A stretch of 64,000 bases of DNA from Auricularia sp. M13 (lineage: Eukaryota; Basidiomycota; Agaricomycetes; Auriculariales; Auriculariaceae): positions 3,100,001 through 3,164,000 of the forward strand of contig CM073203.1 of the NCBI GenBank assembly GCA_037042915.1, read 5' to 3'. Both the position numbers and the translations under genes were made by a program. The notes below the pieces were generated by a model. It saw only the letters and a program-made list of their open reading frames with translations. It had not been told where the DNA came from and ran no database searches. Shown here in pieces: positions 18,602 through 28,331 of the stretch (the first letter of the stretch is position 1; every line of letters starts with the position of its first letter).

Positions 18602-20067
18602 TCATCTCGTCGGCATAGTTTCGCTTTCACCTCAACGTCTCAGACCGCGAGCGAGCGTGTTCTATCACGCTTTCGATTAAATAATCATTATATATTCTTA
18701 TTTTCGCACGAATAAGCTGTCTAAATTTTTTCGGTCATTCAACCTTACGCCACGCGCAGCAAAACTCGGTCCTCGTGCTGTGAATACGTCAAAACAGTCA
18801 TCTCTTCTGATCAGTGCGGTAAAATCAGCTATTTATGGGTCTCTCGCGAATAGAATGCGACGTACGACGACCTGTGGAGGTCTTTCCAAACGGAGTTGAT
18901 CTAGCTAATCTCTTGGGCATCTCAGTCAGCGGGTGCACGTCTCTCGAAGTTGAAAGCGCGCTCAGCAGTCACTTTCAAGAGATACACGCATGCGCTCACA
19001 GTTGACATACTCAGCGACGGTCAGCACGCATTGTGCCAAGCGCACGAGGACCGCCATGTCGCGCTTGAGCAGCTCCGCGGCCACTGGAAGCTCTACCCGC
19101 AGGATATCGAGCTGCGGGTGTGTGCTCTCCGAGTCATAGGAGGTGATCAAATGGAGAAATACAACCAGGAACGTATGGGCGACGAAGTCCTCGAAGCCCC
19201 AGAAATACATGCATTCAGCTCTGCAAATGAGTTGCCCGCAATGATGATTCACACCTCGGGCACATCTGCAGCGCTGAATGCAATCGAATCAAACTGACCC
19301 ATACCCCTCCCTCGACCCATCGCCAGTCCCAACTCTCCTCCCACTCCGCTCAATCCGTCGATAAATCGAACTCGCAAACGTCCCCGCCTGGCTCATCCCT
19401 CTCAGACTGAGCAACCAGCTCGAATTGGCGCTCGAGCTCGAGTTGGAGTCGCGGTTCAAGGCCAGCTTGGGGACGATGTGCGCGCGTTCGCGCGTGGCGC
19501 GCAGGTAGAGGATGACGCCCCATATGACGCCGAGGAGCGCGAGGAGGCCCAAGACAATGCCTATGATCTGCGCAGGGCTGAGCGCGGGCGGTCGTGCCGG
19601 CGAGGGGGTTTGTGCGGAGCTGGGCGCTGTGGGTGGTGCGCCGGTTGATGTCCCTTTCGAGTTGGGCGAATGGGATGCGGTGGGAGACGACGACGTGGAT
19701 GTGGTCATCGTGGGTGCTGTCGACGATGTGAGGGTCGTGGGAAACGTTGGCAGGGGTGGCAATGGAGGAAAGGGTGCGTTCGTCGGGTTGGGTAAGGGTG
19801 GGAGAGTCGCCGAAGGTGCGGGAGGGACAATCGGTGTGGGTAACGGGAAATCGGTTGGGAATGGCAAGGGGAATGGAAAGGGAATAGACGGGAAGGTCGG
19901 AAATGGAATGATAGTTGTGGGCAGCGGAAACGGCGTGACGATTGTTGTCGTCGGAAGGGGGAACGACGGCGCTGACGCCCAGGGCAGCGTAGTCCCTGCG
20001 GGAGATGACGATGTCGTCGATAGCACGGTGGCGTAGGAAGGGCCATGGTATATTGTCGCGCTCGACG
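18602..20067. repeat. Tandem duplication, copy 1 (1466 bp)
   Basis: The sequence from 18602 recurs 1466 bp further on, with no difference that I could find by eye. TCAT occurs at 18602, 20068 and 21534, that is at the start of copy 1, at the junction and at the end of copy 2. This is typical of a duplication through 4-bp microhomology. The unit carries a group B F-box 3' fragment and the 3' two thirds of the Cys-rich membrane protein gene. Confidence 0.9.
18962..19252 (-). pseudogene. Group B F-box C-terminal fragment, copy 1
   Basis: The minus strand encodes about 90 residues alignable with the end of the group B protein at 16853: FVAHTFLVVFLHLITSYDSE and LAQCVLTVAEYV correspond to YVTVAFPATIPLLVSYSRAQ and LAQRVLIQEHT. 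No F-box part is present. It is part of the 1466-bp duplication. Confidence 0.6.
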
Positions 20068-20071
20068 TCAT
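19289..20071 (-). CDS. Truncated copy of the Cys-rich membrane protein
   Basis: It starts at ATG 20071 (MTSSATIYHGPSYATVLSTT) and is identical to residues from about 168 on of the gene at 20755-22038. It keeps the Pro/Ser/Thr-rich outer part, the membrane helix (QIIGIVLGLLALLGVIWGV) and the tail (SWLLSLRGMSQAGTFASSIY), but the whole Cys-rich N-terminal region is missing because the duplication break lies there. 260 residues, no stop. Whether it is transcribed is unclear, since its upstream sequence is a copy of the downstream flank of the full gene. Confidence 0.6.
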   Translation of the reverse strand: MTSSATIYHGPSYATVLSTTSSSPAGTTLPWASAPSFPLPTTTIVTPFPLPTTIIPFPTFPSIPFPFPLPFPTDFPLPTPIVPPAPSATLPPLPNPTNAPFPPLPPLPTFPTTLTSSTAPTMTTSTSSSPTASHSPNSKGTSTGAPPTAPSSAQTPSPARPPALSPAQIIGIVLGLLALLGVIWGVILYLRATRERAHIVPKLALNRDSNSSSSANSSWLLSLRGMSQAGTFASSIYRRIERSGRRVGTGDGSREGYGSV

Positions 20072-21537
20072 CTCGTCGGCATAGTTTCGCTTTCACCTCA
20101 ACGTCTCAGACCGCGAGCGAGCGTGTTCTATCACGCTTTCGATTAAATAATCATTATATATTCTTATTTTCGCACGAATAAGCTGTCTAAATTTTTTCGG
20201 TCATTCAACCTTACGCCACGCGCAGCAAAACTCGGTCCTCGTGCTGTGAATACGTCAAAACAGTCATCTCTTCTGATCAGTGCGGTAAAATCAGCTATTT
20301 ATGGGTCTCTCGCGAATAGAATGCGACGTACGACGACCTGTGGAGGTCTTTCCAAACGGAGTTGATCTAGCTAATCTCTTGGGCATCTCAGTCAGCGGGT
20401 GCACGTCTCTCGAAGTTGAAAGCGCGCTCAGCAGTCACTTTCAAGAGATACACGCATGCGCTCACAGTTGACATACTCAGCGACGGTCAGCACGCATTGT
20501 GCCAAGCGCACGAGGACCGCCATGTCGCGCTTGAGCAGCTCCGCGGCCACTGGAAGCTCTACCCGCAGGATATCGAGCTGCGGGTGTGTGCTCTCCGAGT
20601 CATAGGAGGTGATCAAATGGAGAAATACAACCAGGAACGTATGGGCGACGAAGTCCTCGAAGCCCCAGAAATACATGCATTCAGCTCTGCAAATGAGTTG
20701 CCCGCAATGATGATTCACACCTCGGGCACATCTGCAGCGCTGAATGCAATCGAATCAAACTGACCCATACCCCTCCCTCGACCCATCGCCAGTCCCAACT
20801 CTCCTCCCACTCCGCTCAATCCGTCGATAAATCGAACTCGCAAACGTCCCCGCCTGGCTCATCCCTCTCAGACTGAGCAACCAGCTCGAATTGGCGCTCG
20901 AGCTCGAGTTGGAGTCGCGGTTCAAGGCCAGCTTGGGGACGATGTGCGCGCGTTCGCGCGTGGCGCGCAGGTAGAGGATGACGCCCCATATGACGCCGAG
21001 GAGCGCGAGGAGGCCCAAGACAATGCCTATGATCTGCGCAGGGCTGAGCGCGGGCGGTCGTGCCGGCGAGGGGGTTTGTGCGGAGCTGGGCGCTGTGGGT
21101 GGTGCGCCGGTTGATGTCCCTTTCGAGTTGGGCGAATGGGATGCGGTGGGAGACGACGACGTGGATGTGGTCATCGTGGGTGCTGTCGACGATGTGAGGG
21201 TCGTGGGAAACGTTGGCAGGGGTGGCAATGGAGGAAAGGGTGCGTTCGTCGGGTTGGGTAAGGGTGGGAGAGTCGCCGAAGGTGCGGGAGGGACAATCGG
21301 TGTGGGTAACGGGAAATCGGTTGGGAATGGCAAGGGGAATGGAAAGGGAATAGACGGGAAGGTCGGAAATGGAATGATAGTTGTGGGCAGCGGAAACGGC
21401 GTGACGATTGTTGTCGTCGGAAGGGGGAACGACGGCGCTGACGCCCAGGGCAGCGTAGTCCCTGCGGGAGATGACGATGTCGTCGATAGCACGGTGGCGT
21501 AGGAAGGGCCATGGTATATTGTCGCGCTCGACGTCAT
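20068..21537. repeat. Tandem duplication, copy 2
   Basis: Second copy of the 1466-bp unit plus the terminal TCAT. Identity ends at 21537, where the full-length membrane gene continues. Confidence 0.9.
20428..20718 (-). pseudogene. Group B F-box C-terminal fragment, copy 2
   Basis: Identical to the fragment at 18962-19252 by virtue of the tandem duplication. Confidence 0.6.
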
Positions 21538-22038
21538 AATGGGAGCGGCGGACGAGCAGACCGCGACGCATTTGCAATAGCGCCAGCACTCGCTATGCGC
21601 GTGTCGACGATGACGGTCGATTCCGGCGCCGGACGCGTAGAGGTGTTGATATCGGTACGTTTTGCACGCAAGTTGGCCACCGGCGCAGCAGATGATTCGG
21701 TGCGATGGCAGGGCTCTGGTTGAGCGCGAGGTATCGACGTCGACCGAGTTCGCCGCCAGCAGACAGCCCAGCGGCAGGTCGTCACGCAGTTCTACGCATG
21801 TCCCAGACTCGAGGCAGATGCAGATGTCCAAGCAAAGCTCGCGTAGCAGAGGCGCAGCCGCATTCTGCGCGTCGAGCGCATCCGCTGCTGTCGCGCTCGC
21901 GTGGCGGGTTAGCAGTGATGTAGCATCCGGAAAACGGTAGTGGCGCTCGAGACGTGTGCGCGGACGAGCAGGTTTATCGGCGTCCAGCGCAAACTCGCGG
22001 CCCCGCCAGAGTCCAGACCGCGCACCGGGCGCGCTCAT
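20755..22038 (-). CDS. Cys-rich, Pro-rich single-pass membrane protein
   Basis: About 427 residues from ATG 22038 (MSAPGARSGLWRGREF); the paralogues at 62478 and 53880 begin with the same M(G/S)(A/T)P. The N-terminal third is Cys-rich (CLDICICLESGTCVEL, then SECWRYCKCVAVC), followed by about 180 residues of Pro/Thr/Ser with FPLP repeats, one membrane helix (QIIGIVLGLLALLGVIWGV) and a tail of about 75 residues with SWLLSLRGMSQAGTFASSIY. The likely topology is outer Cys/Pro domain and inner tail. No signal peptide is visible at the chosen start, so an upstream exon or a signal-anchor mode is possible. I do not recognise the family. Its 3' part is duplicated just downstream. Confidence 0.75.
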   Translation of the reverse strand: MSAPGARSGLWRGREFALDADKPARPRTRLERHYRFPDATSLLTRHASATAADALDAQNAAAPLLRELCLDICICLESGTCVELRDDLPLGCLLAANSVDVDTSRSTRALPSHRIICCAGGQLACKTYRYQHLYASGAGIDRHRRHAHSECWRYCKCVAVCSSAAPIMTSSATIYHGPSYATVLSTTSSSPAGTTLPWASAPSFPLPTTTIVTPFPLPTTIIPFPTFPSIPFPFPLPFPTDFPLPTPIVPPAPSATLPPLPNPTNAPFPPLPPLPTFPTTLTSSTAPTMTTSTSSSPTASHSPNSKGTSTGAPPTAPSSAQTPSPARPPALSPAQIIGIVLGLLALLGVIWGVILYLRATRERAHIVPKLALNRDSNSSSSANSSWLLSLRGMSQAGTFASSIYRRIERSGRRVGTGDGSREGYGSV

Positions 22039-23150
22039 GGTAGACGCAAGGCCAGCTTGATAGTCAAGAAACAAAGCGCAAGCTCAAGCACATTGGATTA
22101 GCCAATGTTCGTAGGAAGGAGCGGGTACAATCGCGGGCCCGTCGTCGAAGCAAGTGTTGACACAGCACAGACCCTAGCGCAGCCAGAAGCGCGGGTGAAA
22201 TGCGGCGCAGAGTGCGGGTACGCAGTTCTTCAGCGATGCATGCGGGGTAGCTGGTCAGGGTTGCCCGCCTTCGCGGTAAGTCCATGATCACGAAAAAAAA
22301 GGCTGGCAGCGAAATAGAACGTCGACACAGTGCAGGAAGTCCGAGCGAGCCAGTCATAGAACAGCTATTGAGCTATCAGATTAGCTTGGAGCTTTATGTG
22401 AGTTGAAAATCGTTGCTCGGTCCGGATGACGACAATTTCACCGCACGAGCAGGAGCAAAGATGCGCTCGGCTCATTCCGCATCTTGACCTCCTCCTCGAC
22501 GCAACCCGTTCTCGAAAATCACCGTTCGCAAAATTTCTGCCAATCTCGCATAGATTCCGCGCATTTATACTTGCAAACGCGGCCCAACGCTCCTTTTGAG
22601 CGCGCAGCGAACATCAGCTTCGTCCAGCGTCTCGCGACCAACTTCGTTTGCATCAGTCCGCTATGTTCTTACCGCAAATGAAGGCATTTCCGCTTTTCTA
22701 CACGGACGTGCATATCTAATTACCTCCGATTCTTGCAAGCTGTGACGAATGCTGACTCTCCATCAGGCCTCTTCGATAGTTTGGATGCGCGATCCAACAC
22801 AGAGGACGCTTTGCATGACGCTCCTTAGGTTTGATGCGAGGTATGCCTGCAGAGGGCATGCAACACTGATACTCGGTTGGCGCGTACAGCCCAAGCCCCG
22901 GTCCGAGTCGGTACGTTCCATCTCGCGCTAGATATTCATAGACCCTTAGCATCACGTTGTCGCACTCATTTATTAGAAGCAGCCACTTTTTCCACACCGA
23001 TGGAGGACAGGAAGTTGCAGCGCCGCGAAGTCTTTGACCGCTGCATCGACTAGGCATGTTTTACTTTGGATGTGATGGTATATTCTGCCTGCTGAATCGT
23101 CTCCTAGGAACGTCATCTTCAGCGACTCCCGAAGTTTAGCTATCGCGACC
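22039..23150. other. Spacer without recognisable gene
   Basis: Divergent flanks of two membrane protein genes. I see no gene or repeat in it. Confidence 0.4.
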
Positions 23151-23189
23151 GTTCGACAACTGGCACCGACGACCCAAACATGCGGCAAC

Positions 23190-23345
23190 TTCCTCAGCTT
23201 GTCCTGCAACCATCACATAGCCGCCAGGCGTCTCGGCTCCCGTTTCAACGCATCGCATTCGTGCACTGCATGCGTGCAGACGAGATCGACACGACGGCTA
23301 CCGTAACAACGTTACCCTGCACTAGGGCTCCGGCGATGTGCTGGC
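23190..23345 (+). promoter_or_regulatory. Conserved upstream block of the membrane protein family
   Basis: Contains CCTGCAACCATCACA, CGCATTCGTGCACTGC, GCGTGCAGA and GTTACCCTGCACTAG. All recur in the same order and spacing upstream of the paralogue at 36141 (minus strand), and weakly upstream of 30991 (CTGCAACCATCACCGCC). The conservation suggests a shared promoter and 5' leader, or a recent duplication that carried the flank along. Confidence 0.55.
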
Positions 23346-23423
23346 TTGTCTCCTTTCCATTCCACTTCTCGACGGGTGCACGAGCAGGACTCGTTCTCAC
23401 CCACTGCATACCTGCGCGCGCGG

Positions 23424-24458
23424 ATGCCGGGGCTATTCGGTGGTCACGGGTTTGCGCCACTCAAGAGGCCCGGGGGCCTTCTGGGCGGTAAACCGGGCTC
23501 GCATGCAGGCCATTCAAAGTTAGCAGGCCTACTGGGTGGGCTTTCCGGACATCCACCCCATGGAGGTGGAAAGGGAAAGGGCACCCCGCAGAAATTACCT
23601 CCAGCCCCTTCTGGAGATGGCGGCAGCGGCGGCGGCGAGAGTGGTGGGAAGCCAGCGCCACCGGGTCCGATTCCACTGCCCGGCACGTCTTTGCGCAACG
23701 GCGGCACCGCTGCAACGTCATCTGTGACAGACCGCGGTGCGGGAAATGCTGGCAGCGTCCCTTCATCCAAGCCTGGTAGCCCAAGCGTGTCCGCGGTCCC
23801 GGAGAGCACGACTTCGACGCCGCCGCGCTCGTCGCCTTCTTCAAACAGCCTATCGACGTCTCAGCCGTACAGTGGTACCCCTTCTCTGCCACTCAGCGCA
23901 TCCGCTCCTCCCGCGCAATCACCCACCGTCGCGCCAGGTGGATCTACTGCTGCGCCGTCGACTGGTACTAGCAACAATCAGCCTAACAGCAGCGGCGGCG
24001 GACAGAAGGGCTTCCCGCTCGCAGCCGCGGGTGTTCTGGGCGCCGTGCTCTCGTTCCTCGTCGTCTCGGGCATTATCTGGGGTCTCTGGTACTTCCTCCG
24101 AGCAAGGAAACGTCGGCGCGCGCACTGTGCTAGCCTGCTTGAATGGGATTTCGACGTCCGCACCGAGTCCAAGCGCGAGACGGCTCCATCGTCTCGATTC
24201 GCCGCTGGCCTGAGCGGCACGCTTTCAACTTCGACGATCCCGTATTTCATTAGCGCAGAGGAAGCGGGGCACCGAGACGTCGTCAAACGCAGGTCGGACT
24301 CGTCGTTTGAGCATGTGCAGGCCAGCGCTGCGACCCCCAATCCTTTCGCGCACTCCTCGGATGAGGGGGAGGCTGACCCGTTTGACGCTGCGGATACGAG
24401 CAGCGGGACGCTGCAGCGCGGGAACACGCAGATGACGCGGTCCACGATGTCCGTGTGA
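23424..24458 (+). CDS. Single-pass membrane protein, RSTMSV-tail family
   Basis: I use ATG 23424 (MPGLFGGHGFAPLKRPG). The paralogues start about 20 codons earlier at M(H/R)E(Q/L)(D/E)S, where this gene has GTG (VHEQDS), so it may have lost the ancestral start. The N-terminal 210 residues are Gly, Pro, Ser and Thr rich. A membrane helix follows (FPLAAAGVLGAVLSFLVVSG, IIWGLWYFL), then a basic stop-transfer RARKRRR and a tail of about 95 residues with LEWDFDVRTESKRE, IPYFISAEEAGH, NPFAHSSDEGEADPFD and the end TRSTMSV. The conserved, Ser-rich tail could be a signalling or trafficking segment. Family not recognised. Confidence 0.78.
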   Translation: MPGLFGGHGFAPLKRPGGLLGGKPGSHAGHSKLAGLLGGLSGHPPHGGGKGKGTPQKLPPAPSGDGGSGGGESGGKPAPPGPIPLPGTSLRNGGTAATSSVTDRGAGNAGSVPSSKPGSPSVSAVPESTTSTPPRSSPSSNSLSTSQPYSGTPSLPLSASAPPAQSPTVAPGGSTAAPSTGTSNNQPNSSGGGQKGFPLAAAGVLGAVLSFLVVSGIIWGLWYFLRARKRRRAHCASLLEWDFDVRTESKRETAPSSRFAAGLSGTLSTSTIPYFISAEEAGHRDVVKRRSDSSFEHVQASAATPNPFAHSSDEGEADPFDAADTSSGTLQRGNTQMTRSTMSV

Positions 24459-24807
24459 CTTTCATTCTTGGCTTAATCAGTGTACTACGCTGTGTTCTAC
24501 ACCGGAGATGACCATGGATGATGAACGTGATCGAGATGCTATTGTGTGCTGTAGAATTCCTAGCTGAGTAAGTTGACTATCGCGCTGGACGCAGATGAGC
24601 GGAAGGCGACACATTGTGCAGACGAGCTCAGCGAGAGTTATCCTCTAACTTCCAATTGTGCCCGTGACCTCGTGGTGGGACCTCCAATCCGAGCCATGCC
24701 AGCACCGCTGAATCTATGACATGTCCTTCTACAACCGATCGTCCGCGTCGAAGCGGTACTCAACGAGCTCCCCTGAGTGCATTGGGTTAGTCGAAAGCAC
24801 ATGAAGC
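24459..24807. other. Spacer between convergent genes
   Basis: 3' flanks of a plus-strand and a minus-strand gene; nothing recognised. Confidence 0.4.
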
Positions 24808-26520
24808 TTATGACAAATAGCTGAGCTGCGCACTCTCGCTCATGAGTCTAGGCTGAGGTCCGCACACAAGTTCCCCGCCAATATACTCGGCAAAAACGGC
24901 ATGGCTGAGCTCCTCCTGGAACTGCACGTGCCGCGCCAGGGGCGCATGGAGATCGAGGTCGCAATTGCGCAGATTGAAGGCCCACCGCACTGTGACGAGC
25001 AGCATCGCAAGCTGGGACTGCTGATACGCGACCAGGAGCGGCAGCAGCGTCGGAAATGCTGTGGTGAGGAAGGCCTTGACCTTCTCGGGCATAGTGACCG
25101 TCAGCGTGAGGCACTCGAGCTGCGGGGTGCGGACGGGCGACACCGTGAGGGAGCCGTCTCGGTGCTCGGCGAGGAGCATGCGGGTGTCGTGTAGATTGTT
25201 GTCGCCGTCTTCTGTGAAGGCGAGCGTGCGGAGCGCGGGGAGGGTCTTGTCCCAGGCGATCTGGTCGGAGGCCCAGGCTATCATGGTGGAGAAGGGCAGC
25301 GTCAGGGATTCCAGCCGGTCCAGGCGGCACATAAATGGACGCTGTGCAGCCCACCAGCACTGGTGGGTGAAACTGTACACTGCGCCGCTGTCGTTGGTCT
25401 CCAAAATGACCTCCTTTCTGAGGACGGTCATGGACCATGTCGTGTGTACTTTGGCGGCAAAGGCGTCGATTGTGGCTGCGATACTATGTGCCCAGCGTGC
25501 GCGAAAGCGGCGAGGGCTAAGGTCTATGCGATGCTCGATGTAGGAAGAAAAGTTCACTGGGCGTCTGTTGAAGGACGAGAGGTCGACGTCGACTACTGAT
25601 CGAGGCAAGGCGGGAAGCATCAACAGAGTCTCGTTGGAGATGTGGTCGAGATAAAGCAGAGTAAGCCCAGGAAAGATACTGAAAAGATTGTGTAGCCCGA
25701 TGTCATTGAGATTATGGCTCGAGCGATCGGGAAGACGTGCGCGAAATTCGCGCAGAGCAGAAAGTGGCGCGAACGCGCGAGGGACAGTGAATAGATCGAG
25801 GGTGAGTGTCCGTAAGCGAGGCGCGTGGCGATCTCCCCAGCATCCAGGTAGCTGAACAAAGCCGTCCGCGCTGAGCGTCATATTCTGGAGTAAGGGGGCA
25901 GGGACGCCGAAGATGACGGCTAGGGCAGCGCTGTGTGCACCGGTGATGGCCAGATACTGTATACGGTGCATGTTGCGGGACAACGGTTCCATAGCTGCGG
26001 TAAATCTGTTCGCCGATGCGCCGTGTGCATCCCATGAGAGCGTAATCGGTATCGGACTCGATCGTGACAAGAGAGTCACCAGCTTATCAATTTTGTCCGG
26101 CTGCAGGCGCCGGTGCGATATGCAAATGTTCGCCCACATGCGTTTGTCGGCAAGGGCAACGCGGCGCCATGCGCGGGACACGTGTGAGACGGCTAAGCGC
26201 CCACTCTCCTGCAGAGGCCTCAAGCATTCGACGACCACCTCAACGGGAAAGCGCATCAGCGGGTCGGGGTTTGAGTCGTTCCACTGCTCTTTGAAGTCTG
26301 CGCAGGCTTCGCTGACGGCGGACTGCACGGCAGCCACTACAGCGATGACAAGACCTGGCAGATTTTCAGCTGCTTCGCTGCGCGTAATCAGAAAGAATCC
26401 AGAGCTTGAAGAACAGCACTACCTATGAGCATCCTCAAGAGCTGTATCCCAGGTGCTGCGGAGGGCATCCTTGACGCATTCGTATATTTTGCTGTGGTAA
26501 GATGGTGAGACCGAAATCAT
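24808..26520 (-). CDS. F-box-like protein, group B (2 exons)
   Basis: Exon 1 is 26520-26423 (98 nt, MISVSPSYHSKIYECVKDAL and following), a 45-nt intron 26422-26378 (GTAGTG..TTCTGATTACGCGCAG), and exon 2 26377-24808; 555 residues. The join reads S-EAAENLPGLV, matching S-KATQNLPDLV of the gene at 16853. The F-box is LMRFPVEVVVECLRPLQ with VSHVSRAWRRVALADKRMW. The rest is LRR-like (FPGLTLLYLDHISNETLLM) and ends in HAVFAEYIGGELVCG. Without exon 1 the second exon has no ATG before the F-box, which supports the two-exon model. Confidence 0.85.
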
Positions 26521-26560
26521 CGGGATTTGTTTGCGACTGTTTACCGCCTCTTGAACCGTT
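26521..26560 (-). promoter_or_regulatory. Group B upstream element
   Basis: Directly before the ATG the minus strand reads TTCAAGAGGCGGTAAACAG then TCGCAAACAAA, the same element as at 34275 and 39050. Confidence 0.5.
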
Positions 26561-28230
26561 TCACCCGAACGCTGCTAGTCCGTGAAGCATTGCTCCGCTA
26601 GATACACTTCAAGATGAACTACAGACCTGCCTATGGCAGTATATTGCTTGCGTCTCCTCGTTCAATAATTCCGCTCAGATACAAGGCTGCTGGACTGGAT
26701 CTGTTCTTCGTTTCCTAAGCTTGCTGTGCTCGCGCTCTATTCTATTGGACTTCCGCACACGCTCCATGCTTTTTTTTAGACTTCCACGGATCTAGCTACC
26801 TCCCTAATTTCTGCTCATGCCGGCTCTCCGGATTTTCGATTGCTCACTCACTGCGTGCTTCCGAACCTGACTGTCCGAATTCGGTCCCGGGCCCGCACTC
26901 CGTTTCTGCAGGCGTTCTTGCAGTGCTGGATACGCCAGCTATTCATCGACGCTCAGCTGCAGCGTCTTTTTCGGATGCGCTCGAGCTGCTCGTACAGCAG
27001 TCCGCTGGAACTCGCGCGTGGCTGCTAGGCAGTATCTGCGTGCCATGACTTGGTCTATTGGATACTACAATCACTGGCAGATGCTTTAGATGACTTTCGT
27101 GCCGCATGCGCTGCTTCTCGATGCTGGCGCTCCCCCTCGCGGACCTGGTGGACCTGCCCCGGCTCAAATCATGCATACGGGATCGATGACTTCTACCTGC
27201 CTCGCAGCGCATCACCCCCTCGCTTTCTGACTACTCACACGCGCACTCTCACCAGCCTGAGGCCGGGTTCTACATGCCCGTGCTCGCATGTATCACAATG
27301 CAGTTTCCGCACACCTTAAACTCGCGCGTCATGGCCCGTAGCTCGCCGACGACTCGCGCCGGCGGCTATTTTCCGACAGCAGGCGGCCGATATCGGGCGT
27401 GTACATCGAGCTGCAGTGTATGTCCGGCGTCCTTGGCATAGACATGGTGCTGTTCGCGGAGCGCGTCGACGTGAGAAACACGCCCATGTGTACTTCGCTC
27501 GTCTTTCCTGAGGTGCGGATACCGTGTTCGCCGCCTCAACGGACGAGCCTTCTCCCGCGCTACGCTCTCGTTCACAAGCCAGTTCCGAGATGTGTTCTCC
27601 CCCGCGCGTCGCGCGTAGAGTATCCGTGAATAAGATCCATCCATGCAGCCGGTCTATAAGCTGTCCCATTGTATTTCCATCCGCTTCGTTATTTGAATAA
27701 TTCCGCGCGTCAGAGTTGAGTCTATACGGTAGCTCGTTGCTTTCTGTAGCATGTCTCATATGTACCTGCCTCATTGAACCCCCCGACACAAAAGTGTCCC
27801 TGAGGAGCAGCAATCTCCGGGGCATCGGATGAGTAATTCGTCTTTCCTGAGACATCCAGTGCAATTCCTTTGCACTTCCATCATTAGCTGCATCTGCCAG
27901 TGAGCTGCCAGCAAATTCTCCCCACCTCCGAGCTGCGGAAGCCACCGAGCATCGCCCTGATCTTCTTGGCGTATGACGCATGTGCTCGGTGCGGCTCGTG
28001 AGCATGACCGTGATGCCAAATTCTGTATGAACGAACTCCTTCGCGCTTCTGCCTGCAGAAATATCTGCACGCTGCCTGCACTTCCTCGTCCCGTACCCTT
28101 GAATTCACTTTCGTGCTCACCGCGGGAGCCCGAACGCCGGAGGTTTGATTCCGTGCTCATCGCATTTCCATATTTAGCCCAACTGCGCTCTTGGCGTTGC
28201 GATGGTACCACGTGGGGAGCTAGCCGCCAG
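26561..28230. other. Gene-poor spacer of about 1.7 kb
   Basis: Several open frames occur on both strands but none looks like a protein family member or has supporting splice signals. No repeats or RNA genes seen. Confidence 0.35.
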
Positions 28231-28231
28231 C

Positions 28232-28331
28232 TATAAACTGCCGACATGACAATCCCAACCCAGCCTTTCCCCCGTTCCCCACTTTCTCACTTTTTTTCTT
28301 TCATTTCATTTCCACTTCCACTTTTCGCAAA
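28232..28331 (+). promoter_or_regulatory. TATA box and CT-rich leader
   Basis: TATAAA at 28232-28237 is followed by a long pyrimidine tract (28253-28322) and the ATG at 28332, a layout common for well-expressed fungal genes. Confidence 0.6.

Noticed and set aside
18950-19297. 115-codon plus-strand ORF, repeated at 20416-20763
   Set aside because: It starts with TTG, and the opposite strand matches the end of group B F-box proteins; the repeat is explained by the tandem duplication.
19512-20036. 174-codon Gly/Val-rich plus-strand ORF, repeated at 20978-21502
   Set aside because: Antisense shadow of the Pro-rich stalk of the membrane protein gene.
27771-28247. 158-codon minus-strand ORF with a real ATG
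   Set aside because: Composition and content look random, no homology pattern, and it overlaps the promoter of the secreted HExxH gene.
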